Source of the DNA: Antarcticirhabdus aurantiaca
GTDB taxonomy: Bacteria; Pseudomonadota; Alphaproteobacteria; Rhizobiales; Rhizobiaceae
Reading direction: 5' to 3'
Assembly: GCF_009765365.1 (NCBI RefSeq)
Contig: NZ_VTOM01000010.1
Coordinates: forward strand, 62,001 to 126,000
Length of the DNA stretch: 64,000 bases
Made by a program: the position numbers and the translations under genes
In this document: positions 26,331-34,015 of the stretch, piece after piece
How the letters are laid out: every line of letters begins with the position of its first letter
Position numbering within the stretch: position 1 is the stretch's first letter
The notes under the pieces: model-generated
Database searches by the model: none
Told to the model about the DNA's origin: nothing
The model's input: the letters and a program-made list of their open reading frames with translations, nothing else

Positions 26331-26370
26331 GGTCTCGCTCTCCCCAACGATGCGGCTGATGTAGATGCCT

Positions 26371-26386
26371 TTGACGTAAACGTCAA
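26371..26386. promoter_or_regulatory. MerR-type operator palindrome before the acyl-CoA dehydrogenase gene
   Basis: The sequence TTGACGTAAACGTCAA has seven-base inverted arms around a two-base centre. It lies in the 123-bp gap between merR-type gene and acyl-CoA dehydrogenase start. It resembles the LiuR-type motif (TTGACGT..ACGTCAA class) that MerR regulators of branched-chain and fatty-acid catabolism bind in proteobacteria. Confidence 0.7.
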
Positions 26387-26453
26387 CGAGGCGGTGCGCG
26401 CATCCGCCGGGCGCCACATCTTCTGCCGCGCCCGGAACCATCGTTCGGGTCGA

Positions 26454-26921
26454 TCAGTTCGTCTGGGCGAGCCGCTCGCGAAGGAACTCGATCGAGGTTT
26501 CCATCGCCTGGATCGAGGCTTCGATCTCGCGCTGCTGGTCGACGAGGATCTGCTGCTGTTCCTCGAAGCGCTCCAACGCCACTTCGAGCTGCCGCCGCTT
26601 GCCGTTCGGCTGGTCGTAGATCTCGATCATCTGCTTGGCTTCGGTCAGCGAGAAGCCGAGAAGCTTGGCAAGCAGCACCATGCGAAGCCGCGCCCGGTCG
26701 CGGCGGGAATAAAGACGGGTCGTGCCGCGGCGCTCGGGATTGAGCAGTCCGCGATCCTCGTAGAAGCGCAGCGTGCGCAGGGTCACGCCGAACTCTCGCG
26801 CGAGGTCGCCGATCTTGAAGACCTCCCGCGTTTCGCTCTCGTCAACGCCTCGGCCCAGGAGGAAATCCACGTCGACGGATTCGGATAACTCAGCTTCCTC
26901 GACCGCTTGTGCTCGAGACAT
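26454..26921 (-). CDS. MerR family regulator of the fatty-acid degradation genes (LiuR-like)
   Basis: The N-terminal winged helix is clear (VFKIGDLAREFGVTLRTLRFYEDRGLLNPERRGTTR-type, here split as IGDLAREFGVTLRTLRFYED and RLYSRRDRARL). It is followed by LGFSLTEAKQMIEIYD and a long C-terminal coiled coil for dimerisation. There is no cysteine-rich metal site, so it is not a metal sensor; CoA esters are likely effectors. I prefer the ATG at 26921 because GGTGGAG lies about ten bases upstream; the ATG at 26939 would add six residues and has no Shine-Dalgarno. It is co-directional with, and just before, the acyl-CoA dehydrogenase and thiolase genes. Confidence 0.85.
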   Translation of the reverse strand: MSRAQAVEEAELSESVDVDFLLGRGVDESETREVFKIGDLAREFGVTLRTLRFYEDRGLLNPERRGTTRLYSRRDRARLRMVLLAKLLGFSLTEAKQMIEIYDQPNGKRRQLEVALERFEEQQQILVDQQREIEASIQAMETSIEFLRERLAQTN

Positions 26922-27162
26922 TCTTTTTGACTCCACCATGTTGGGGGGTGGTTGGACGAGCGAGATTCGCTCGTCGTGGGATTGGTTAAGGATATTGCTC
27001 GTCCTCCCCTCGTTGCAAGCCGCTACGTCAGCCCCCGCTCCAGCCTCGCTCCCGGTTCCCTTTCTAAATCGTAAACACGCATCGGCTCTGTTTATCGACC
27101 GTTAACCCTCTGGATCGGGGTTCGGGTTCGCGACGGGCCAACTACGGATCACGGGGGTCGGC

Positions 27163-30100
27163 ATGGGCGAACGAACGGCACTGAAGCGCGGCAGCGCGCT
27201 CGCGGAGGGCGATGCCGGATCCTCGCTTGAAGCTTTGAGCCGGACCCTCGAAGCCCTCGAGTCGCGCCTCGCGGGCGCGATGCGCCCGCGCCCCGCATCC
27301 GTCGAGATGCGCGGTCTCCCCGTCGAGGCGCCCGCGCCCGCGCGGCCCTCGCTCGCCGATGCCGTGTCGCAGATCGTGATGCGCCGGCAGATGCTCGACG
27401 GCGTCGGCGCGCCCGAGCCGGAAGCGCCCGCGCGCAGCTTCGCCGCCGAGGTCGACGAGCTCCGCCGGGAGGACGCCTCCCTCACGGCCGCTGCCGACAT
27501 CGCCGAGGAACTGCGGGAGCTGCGGGGGGAGATCCAGGCCCAGCGCGCGGCGCTGCGCCCCTCCGACATGCGCCTCGACACGCTGCGCCAGGGCTATAAC
27601 GGCCTGCGCGAGGCGGTGGGCGGGCCCTCGGCTCCGACCGGCGCCCAGCGCGAGATCGCCGTTCTGGAGGCCGCGCTCGCCGAGCTGGCGGCCGAGGGAG
27701 CGGACGAGGGCACCATCTCGGCGCTGCGCTCGGAGCTGTCGGGCATCCGCGAGATCGTGTCCGCTCCGCCTGCCGCTTCGACGCCCGCGGCCGTGCGCCC
27801 CGCCGACGAGAAGCGCAGCGTGCCCCAGGAACTGGAGCGCCTGCGGGCATCCTTCGGGGGCGATCCGGCCGTCCGCGCCGCGGCGACCGAGGAGCGGCTG
27901 TCCTCGCTCCTGACGTCCGAGATGAACCAGCTGCGCGAGAAGATCGAGACGCTGGCCAGCGAACGCAGCCTGCGCGCCGTCGAGGAGCGTTGGCAGGCGA
28001 TGGAGGGCCGCTTCGCCTCGCGCGACATCGAGGCGACGATCACGGCCATGGCCGAGCGCATGGCGCAGCTCGAGACCGCGCTCGCCCGCCTGCCGGAAAC
28101 CCTGCCGATCGGAACCCTGCAGGCCCGCATCGAGAGCCTCGCCGCGGCGATCGACACCGCCCTGCTGCAGCCCCAGCCCGAGCCCGACGACGCCCATTTC
28201 GTGGCCCTCGAAGAGCGGCTCGAGGAAATCTCGCGCGCGATCGTCGCCGTCGGCCAGCGCCCGGCGCCGATGCTCGACATGGCGCCGATCGAGCGCATCG
28301 AAACGCGCATGTCGGCGCTCTCGTCGCGGCTCGACGCCCTGTCCGACTCCGTCGGCACGGGCGAGCTGTCGGAGCGGGTCGAGGAGATCGCCCTGCGCCT
28401 CGACGCCATGGCCGCCGAGGACCGCTCGGCCCTGCTGGCCGAGCGGCTGGAGCGCTTCGGCGAGGCGATGCAGCGTCTCCTCCATGAGCAGGAGCAGGCC
28501 AAGGCCGGCTCGGCGGCGATCGAAGAGCGGCTGTTGAGCCTGTCCGAGCGCCTCGACCAGGAGATCGCCGAGCGCGTCGATCCGGCGCTGGTGCGCTCGC
28601 TGGAGGACCAGATCTCGCGCCTGTCGATCCAGCTCTCGACGGTCGGCGAGATCGGCGTGGTGCCGAGCGCCATGGACGAGCAGGTCGACGAGCGCCTGTC
28701 CGCGATCGAGCGGCGGCTCGACGAGAACCGCGACGCGGTGATCGCGACGGCGCGCGCCGCCGCCGACGAGGCCGTCGCACGTCTGATGGAGGCCGGCGAG
28801 CGGCGGCAGAGCGAGCACGTCGCCCAGCTCTCCGAGGCGCTGCGGTCCCTGGAGGCGCTGTCCGTCCAGAACGACAAGCGCATGGCCGGCGTCGTGGACG
28901 CGGTTCACGAGACGCTTCTCAAGATCGTCGAGCGCCTCGACCAGATCGAGGACGAGATGGCGGGCGCCATGCGCGCCGTCGAGGAGCCTGCTCCCGTCGA
29001 GCAGGCGCCCTTCGTGCTGGCCCACCCGCCGGAAACCGCGCGCCCCGCCGAGACGTCCTTTGGCCCCGCGGCCGAGGACGAGCCGGCCACCGGTGGGCTC
29101 ATGGGCGCCTTCTCGCGCCGCTTCTCCTCCATGCGCAACGCTTCGGCGAGCGAGATCATCGCCGCCGCGCCGGCGCCCGAAAGCCCGCGCGGTCCGGTCG
29201 ACTTCGCCTCGACCGACGCCGACGACGCCGACGACGAGCCGCTGAGCCCGGCCGAGGCCAACCGTCCGCTGGATATCGGCTCCGGCACGCCCGACATCGC
29301 GGCGCTGATCAGCCGGGTTCGCGCCCAGCAGCGCGCCGCCGACACCGTACCGGAACAGACGGGGGGCAAGGCCGACTTCATCGCAGCCGCGCGCCGCCAC
29401 GCCATGGCCGCCGCCGCCGAGGTCGACAGCCTGCGCTCCGACGAGCAGCTCTCGCGCCTCGGCTACGGCCGGGTGGGCGACGTCGTGTCGCGCCGGCGCA
29501 AGCCGATCCTCATGGCGGTCGGCGCGGTCCTGCTCGCGCTGATGGCGATGCCGCTTGGCGTCAAGCTGATCCGCGATCTGTCGACGGCGCCCGCCGGCGA
29601 GCGGATCGCCGAGGTCGCGGCCGAGGCCGAAGGCAAGGCGGTCGCCGAGATCGCGCCGCCGGCCGCCCCCGAGACTCCCGCGGCCGAAATGCCCGCGCCG
29701 GCCGAGACGACCGTCGCGGCGGCGGAGCCCGCGGCGCCCGTCGCCCCGGCCGCCGAGCTGATGCAGCCGACCGCGTCGCGCCCCGCCGAGGTGGTCGCGC
29801 CCGGCTTCGACCTGACCGAGGGGCCGGCTGCCGACGCGCCGTTGCCCGCCGAGCCCGCCGCGGTCGCGCCTCCGTCCGAGGTCGCCGCTGCCGCTGCTGC
29901 CGAGCCGGCCGCGGTCCCCACCCGGCAGGGACCTGACCTCGCCGCGCTGGCCGCAGCGCCGCTGCCCGCCATGCCGGAGAAGATCGGCCCGGCCGCGCTG
30001 ACCGCGGCCGCTGAGAACGGCAATTCGGTGGCGATGTTCGAGATCGGCCTTCGCCTCATGGAAGGCGCCACCGGCGAGCCGAAGCCGGCCGAGGCTGTGC

Positions 30101-30825
30101 GCTGGTTCGAGCAGGCGGCGGGCCGCGGCTTCGCCCCGGCGCAGTACAGCCTCGGCACGCTCTTCGAGAAGGGCAACGGCGTCGCGCGCGACACGGTCGC
30201 GGCCCGCGACTGGTACACGCTTGCGGCGGACCAGGGCAACGTTCGCGCCATGCACAATCTCGCCGTGCTCTACGCGACCGGCGTCGACGGCGTGTCGCAG
30301 CCGGAAACGGCGGCCAAGTGGTTCGCGCAGGCTGCCGATTACGGCATGCGCGACAGCCAGTACAATCTCGGCATCCTCTACGCCCGCGGCGCCGGCGTGC
30401 CGCAGGACATGGTGCAGTCCTACAAGTGGTTCGCCATCGTCGCGGCGAGCGGCGACAAGGACGCCGCCGACAAGCGCGACGAGGTTCACCAGTCGCTGAG
30501 CCCCGAGCAGCGCACGCAGGCCGAGGCGGCCGTCGCCGCCTGGTCGCCGAAGAGCCGCGTCGAGTCCGCCAACACGGTGGACGTGCCGCAGGAGTGGAGC
30601 GAAGCCTCGGTGGACACCACCGCCTCCGTCGACATGACGCGGGCCGTTCGCAACATCCAGATCATCCTCGGCAAGCTCGGCTACGACGCCGGCTCGCCGG
30701 ACGGCAAGGTCGGCGTCCGCACGACGGAGGCGATCCGCTCCTTCCAGTCCGACAGCGGCCTGGAGGCGACGGGCGAGATCGACGAGACGCTGATCCGCGC
30801 TCTTCTCGCCCGCAAGGACGCCTGA
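27163..30825 (+). CDS. podJ: PodJ-like polar localisation factor (coiled coil, TM, Sel1 repeats, PG-binding)
   Basis: The 1220-residue protein has a long cytoplasmic part (to about residue 780) dominated by coiled coil with many Leu/Glu/Arg heptads. A single membrane helix follows (ILMAVGAVLLALMAMPLGV), then an Ala/Pro-rich periplasmic stretch. Sel1-like repeats come next, about residues 940-1100 (AVRWFEQAAGRGFAPAQYSL, NVRAMHNLAVLYATG, DSQYNLGILYARGAGVPQDM). The C-terminal peptidoglycan-binding domain contains IQIILGKLGYDAGSPDGKVG and AIRSFQSDSGLEATG. This order is that of PodJ, which organises a cell pole in Caulobacter and Agrobacterium. A strong hairpin terminator follows. The antisense strand has very long open frames because of codon bias only. 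Confidence 0.8.
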   Translation: MGERTALKRGSALAEGDAGSSLEALSRTLEALESRLAGAMRPRPASVEMRGLPVEAPAPARPSLADAVSQIVMRRQMLDGVGAPEPEAPARSFAAEVDELRREDASLTAAADIAEELRELRGEIQAQRAALRPSDMRLDTLRQGYNGLREAVGGPSAPTGAQREIAVLEAALAELAAEGADEGTISALRSELSGIREIVSAPPAASTPAAVRPADEKRSVPQELERLRASFGGDPAVRAAATEERLSSLLTSEMNQLREKIETLASERSLRAVEERWQAMEGRFASRDIEATITAMAERMAQLETALARLPETLPIGTLQARIESLAAAIDTALLQPQPEPDDAHFVALEERLEEISRAIVAVGQRPAPMLDMAPIERIETRMSALSSRLDALSDSVGTGELSERVEEIALRLDAMAAEDRSALLAERLERFGEAMQRLLHEQEQAKAGSAAIEERLLSLSERLDQEIAERVDPALVRSLEDQISRLSIQLSTVGEIGVVPSAMDEQVDERLSAIERRLDENRDAVIATARAAADEAVARLMEAGERRQSEHVAQLSEALRSLEALSVQNDKRMAGVVDAVHETLLKIVERLDQIEDEMAGAMRAVEEPAPVEQAPFVLAHPPETARPAETSFGPAAEDEPATGGLMGAFSRRFSSMRNASASEIIAAAPAPESPRGPVDFASTDADDADDEPLSPAEANRPLDIGSGTPDIAALISRVRAQQRAADTVPEQTGGKADFIAAARRHAMAAAAEVDSLRSDEQLSRLGYGRVGDVVSRRRKPILMAVGAVLLALMAMPLGVKLIRDLSTAPAGERIAEVAAEAEGKAVAEIAPPAAPETPAAEMPAPAETTVAAAEPAAPVAPAAELMQPTASRPAEVVAPGFDLTEGPAADAPLPAEPAAVAPPSEVAAAAAAEPAAVPTRQGPDLAALAAAPLPAMPEKIGPAALTAAAENGNSVAMFEIGLRLMEGATGEPKPAEAVRWFEQAAGRGFAPAQYSLGTLFEKGNGVARDTVAARDWYTLAADQGNVRAMHNLAVLYATGVDGVSQPETAAKWFAQAADYGMRDSQYNLGILYARGAGVPQDMVQSYKWFAIVAASGDKDAADKRDEVHQSLSPEQRTQAEAAVAAWSPKSRVESANTVDVPQEWSEASVDTTASVDMTRAVRNIQIILGKLGYDAGSPDGKVGVRTTEAIRSFQSDSGLEATGEIDETLIRALLARKDA

Positions 30826-30851
30826 CGGCCGAGCGATCGTCGGAATACACG

Positions 30852-30890
30852 GAAGGGTCGCGAATTTCGGTTCGCGGCCCTTCTTTCGTT
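30852..30890 (+). terminator. Intrinsic terminator after the PodJ-like gene
   Basis: GAAGGGTCGCGAA (30852-30864) pairs with TTCGCGGCCCTTC (30871-30883) with one G-T pair around a six-base loop, followed by TTTCGTTT. It lies 27 bp after the stop codon. Confidence 0.85.
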
Positions 30891-30950
30891 TGACTCGGCG
30901 CGACGCTTCGGGCCAATCGGAAGCTGCCTCGCCGGAAGCCGAGATCGCCC

Positions 30951-31874
30951 GTGAACCTCTATCTCCCGATCGCGGAACTGTCGGTCAACGTCTTCGTCAT
31001 CATGGGAATGGGCGCGGCCGTCGGCTTCCTGTCGGGGATGTTCGGGGTGGGCGGCGGCTTCCTGATCACGCCGCTCCTGATCTTCTACAACATCCCGCCC
31101 GCGGTCGCCGTGGCAACGGGCGCCAACCAGGTCATTGCCTCCTCCTTCTCGGGCGCGCTCGCCTATTACAAGCGCCGGGCGATCGACTTCCGGCTCGGCT
31201 CGGTGCTCCTCGCGGGGGGGCTCGCGGGATCCGGGGCGGGCGTCTGGCTCTTCACCGCGCTCCGGCGGATCGGCCAGCTCGACCTCGTCGTGTCGATCAC
31301 CTACGTCGTCTTCCTGGGCGGCGTCGGCGGGCTGATGCTGGTGGAGAGCATCCAGTCCATGCGCCGCTCGAAGGGCGGCGGATCGGGAGACGTGCGCCGG
31401 CCGGGCAAGCACAACTGGATCCACGGCCTGCCGCTGAAGATGCGCTTCCACGCGTCCAAGCTCTACATCTCGGTGATCCCCGTCCTCGGCCTCGGCTTCC
31501 TGATCGGCATGCTGGCGGCGGTGATGGGCGTCGGCGGCGGCTTCATCATGATCCCGGCGATGATCTACCTCCTGCGCGTGCCGACGAACGTCGTGATCGG
31601 CACCTCCCTATTTCAGATCATCTTCACCGCCGCGGCCACCACCATCCTCCAGGCCGGCACCAACATGACGATCGACATGGTGCTGGCCTTTCTCCTGATG
31701 GTCGGCGGGGTCGTGGGCGCGCAGTTCGGCGCGCAGGCGGGGCGCAAGCTGCGCGGCGACCAGCTGCGGCTGCTTCTCGCGCTTCTGGTTCTCGGCGTCG
31801 GCGCGCGCCTCGGCTTCGAGCTGTTCATCCCGCCCGACGAGCCCTTCTCGATCACCCGTCCGGTGGCGCTGTGA
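30951..31874 (+). CDS. TauE/SafE family sulfite/sulfonate exporter-like permease
   Basis: The 307-residue membrane protein shows the repeated Gly-rich motif of TauE/SafE (GMFGVGGGFLITPLLI in the first half and AAVMGVGGGFIMIPAMIYLL in the second), with about eight helices. The family exports or moves sulfite, sulfoacetate and related anions across the inner membrane. The start is a GTG at 30951 ahead of the first helix. Its stop overlaps the next start as GTGA. The pairing with a TIGR02186 gene is a frequent alphaproteobacterial arrangement, which suggests the two proteins work together at the membrane. Confidence 0.88.
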   Translation: MNLYLPIAELSVNVFVIMGMGAAVGFLSGMFGVGGGFLITPLLIFYNIPPAVAVATGANQVIASSFSGALAYYKRRAIDFRLGSVLLAGGLAGSGAGVWLFTALRRIGQLDLVVSITYVVFLGGVGGLMLVESIQSMRRSKGGGSGDVRRPGKHNWIHGLPLKMRFHASKLYISVIPVLGLGFLIGMLAAVMGVGGGFIMIPAMIYLLRVPTNVVIGTSLFQIIFTAAATTILQAGTNMTIDMVLAFLLMVGGVVGAQFGAQAGRKLRGDQLRLLLALLVLGVGARLGFELFIPPDEPFSITRPVAL

Positions 31875-32707
31875 GGCGCGGCTTCCTTCTCGCCGCGGCG
31901 GCGGCGCTCGCCGTCCTCGCCGCGCCGGGCGCGCGCGCGCAGGCGCCCGCTCCCAATGCCCCGGCGGCGCCTGCCGCGCCGGTCGTCAACAACACCGAAA
32001 CCTTCGAGATCGGCCTCTCCACCGACCGGATCGGCATCGACTCCGCCTTCACCGGCACGCGGCTCGTGATCTTCGGCGCGCTCGACAACGTCGATTCGCG
32101 CATCCTGCGCGAGCAGCGCTACGACATCGTCGTGGTGCTGGTGGGCCCGCGTCGGCCGGTCGTCGTGCGCGAGAAGGAGAGCTTCTTCGGCCTGTGGCTG
32201 AACCGCGGCTCGGAAGCCTTCAACGCCGCCCCGATGTCCTACGCGCTCGCCTCCTCCCGGCCGCTCGGCGACATCGCGCCGGGCACGGTCCTGGAGCGGC
32301 TGGGGCTCGGCATCGACAACCTGCGCCTGCAGATCGATCCGGACGGCGAGGAGGTCGACCGCACCAATCGCGACCGCTACGCCGAGGCGCTGCGCCGGGT
32401 GAACCGCTCGACGGGCCTCTACAACCAGTCGAGCGGCACGATCGAGTTCGTTTCCTCGACGCTGTTCCGCGCCGAGCTGTCGCTGCCGGCCGACCTGCCG
32501 ACCGGGCAGCATACGGCGCGCGCCTTTCTGTTCCGCCAGGGCGCGCTGATCCGCGAGGATTCCGAGACCCTGTTCGTCGTGAAGACGGGCTTCGAGAGCG
32601 TCCTCTCTACCTTCGCGCTGCGCCAGGGCTATCTCTACGGCGTCGCGGCCGTTCTTCTCGCCATCGTCACGGGCTGGTTCGGGCGCATCATCTTCAAGCG
32701 GGACTGA
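31871..32707 (+). CDS. TIGR02186 family periplasmic/membrane protein
   Basis: The 278-residue product has a signal peptide (RGFLLAAAAALAVLAAPGARA), a long periplasmic domain (FEIGLSTDRIGIDSAFTGTR, VVVLVGPRRPVVVREKE, FGLWLNRGSEAFNAAP) and a C-terminal membrane helix (YGVAAVLLAIVTGWFGRIIF). This is the TIGR02186 layout, of unknown biochemical role. The GTG at 31871 overlaps the stop of the TauE/SafE gene, so the proteins are made together. I infer that it is an accessory factor for that permease. The next gene begins five bases after its stop. Confidence 0.85.
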   Translation: MRRGFLLAAAAALAVLAAPGARAQAPAPNAPAAPAAPVVNNTETFEIGLSTDRIGIDSAFTGTRLVIFGALDNVDSRILREQRYDIVVVLVGPRRPVVVREKESFFGLWLNRGSEAFNAAPMSYALASSRPLGDIAPGTVLERLGLGIDNLRLQIDPDGEEVDRTNRDRYAEALRRVNRSTGLYNQSSGTIEFVSSTLFRAELSLPADLPTGQHTARAFLFRQGALIREDSETLFVVKTGFESVLSTFALRQGYLYGVAAVLLAIVTGWFGRIIFKRD

Positions 32708-32711
32708 CCCC

Positions 32712-33212
32712 ATGGCTTCACGCGCGACCGGCACCCTGGACGAAGCGCGGTTCCGGGAACCGGATGCGCCGCGCTCGAGCCTGGAGCGCGCCGCCTGGTG
32801 GCTCGGCCTCGCGGGGCTGATCCCCTTCTTCGGCATGGCGGGGCTGCTGCTTTATGCCGGCCGCGACTTCATCGCCTTTCCGCAGCTGGTGCTGGCGCTG
32901 TCCGGCTACGGCGCGACGATCCTCGCCTTTCTCGGCGGCATCCGCTGGGGCGCGGCGATCGCGACCGGACACCCAACTGGCGGCGGCGTGCTCGCTCTCT
33001 CGGTGCTGCCCTCGCTCGCCGGCTGGCTGATCCTCTTCGCGCCGGCGCCCTGGAGCTTCATCGCCTTCGCTGCGGTCTTCGCGTGCCAAGGCGCCTGGGA
33101 CATCGCCGCCGCGCGGCGGGGCACGCTGCCGCCCTGGTTCGGCCGGCTGCGGCTGGTGCTGACCGCCGGCGCGGTGCTCGCGATGCTCGTCGCCGCGGCG
33201 CGGACCTTCTAG
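32712..33212 (+). CDS. DUF3429 family membrane protein
   Basis: The 166-residue protein has about four to five membrane helices (LGLAGLIPFFGMAGLLLYAG, LALSGYGATILAFLGGIRWG, VLPSLAGWLILFAPAP and others) and the family motif GYGATILAFLGGIRWG. DUF3429 proteins are widespread small inner-membrane proteins without known function. It follows the TIGR02186 gene by five bases and is probably the last gene of the TauE operon. Its TAG stop shares the palindrome CTAG with the stop of the convergent pdeM. Confidence 0.82.
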   Translation: MASRATGTLDEARFREPDAPRSSLERAAWWLGLAGLIPFFGMAGLLLYAGRDFIAFPQLVLALSGYGATILAFLGGIRWGAAIATGHPTGGGVLALSVLPSLAGWLILFAPAPWSFIAFAAVFACQGAWDIAAARRGTLPPWFGRLRLVLTAGAVLAMLVAAARTF

Positions 33213-33931
33213 CCGCGGCTGAGGCTCGAGAAGGGGATCGGGTAGATCCGCTCGCGCCCGATGACGTGGGCCAGCGCCGCCCCCTCCTGAAAGAGGCCGG
33301 CAAAGGCCTTGTCGAGGACGTTGAGCCCGCCCGTGGTGACGCCGAAGGAGGGCATCACCATGCGCTCGCCATCGCCCGCGAAGCAGGCCGCTCGAACGCC
33401 CCGACCGCCACCGGTGACCCGCGCGACGGGGTGGAGGTGGCCTGCGACCTCGCCGGGGCAGGCGCCCGGCGTCGGCTCGTGGCGGAAGACGAGGCGGCCG
33501 ATGACGGCTTCGGCCGACGATTGGCCGCCGAGGCCTTGCGGCGGCGGCTCGGGATCGTGGTTGCCGGCGATCCAGATCCAGGCGCGGTTGCGCATGAGGT
33601 CGGCCAGCATCTCCAGGAAGACCGGCGGCATCAGCGCGGCGCCGCGGCGGTCGTGGAAGCTGTCGCCCAGGCACAGGACGGCGCGCGGGGCATGGCGCTC
33701 CACGGCGGCTTTGAGGAGCTGCAGCGTCGCCAGGGTGTCATAGGGCGGCAGCAGCGCGCCCCGGCGAGCGAAGGCCGCGCCCTTTTCCAGGTGCAGGTCG
33801 GACACGACGAGGAGGCCCTGGTCGGGGGCGTAGAGCACGCCCGACGGGTCGAGCCGCACCGTCTCGCCGTTGATCTCCGTGTCCACGCAAGTCTTCTCCG
33901 CCGCGAGGAAGCGCCGCCGCAAGCCGCTCAT
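33209..33931 (-). CDS. pdeM: Ligase-associated DNA damage response endonuclease PdeM
   Basis: This calcineurin-like metallophosphoesterase belongs to the set of genes that usually accompany an ATP-dependent DNA ligase. The metal motifs are all present: SDLHLEKG, CLGDSFHD, IAGNHDPEPP and EVAGHLHPVARV. At 240 residues the length is normal. It follows the helicase gene by 84 bp on the same strand, the usual order. Its stop overlaps that of DUF3429 on the other strand. I infer a DNA end-processing endonuclease acting in the cytoplasm. Confidence 0.9.
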   Translation of the reverse strand: MSGLRRRFLAAEKTCVDTEINGETVRLDPSGVLYAPDQGLLVVSDLHLEKGAAFARRGALLPPYDTLATLQLLKAAVERHAPRAVLCLGDSFHDRRGAALMPPVFLEMLADLMRNRAWIWIAGNHDPEPPPQGLGGQSSAEAVIGRLVFRHEPTPGACPGEVAGHLHPVARVTGGGRGVRAACFAGDGERMVMPSFGVTTGGLNVLDKAFAGLFQEGAALAHVIGRERIYPIPFSSLSRG

Positions 33932-34015
33932 GCCCGTCCGTTCTGATTCCGCTTTTGTTCGCTCTACCGGAATCGCGGATTCATGGCGACCGCAAGGCGG
34001 CGGAGGGCCGCAGGC

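Noticed and set aside
27142-30489. An antisense open frame of about 1100 codons opposite the PodJ-like gene
   Set aside because: It mirrors the repetitive, GC-biased codons of the coiled-coil protein. The sense strand has clear domains, a start and a terminator.
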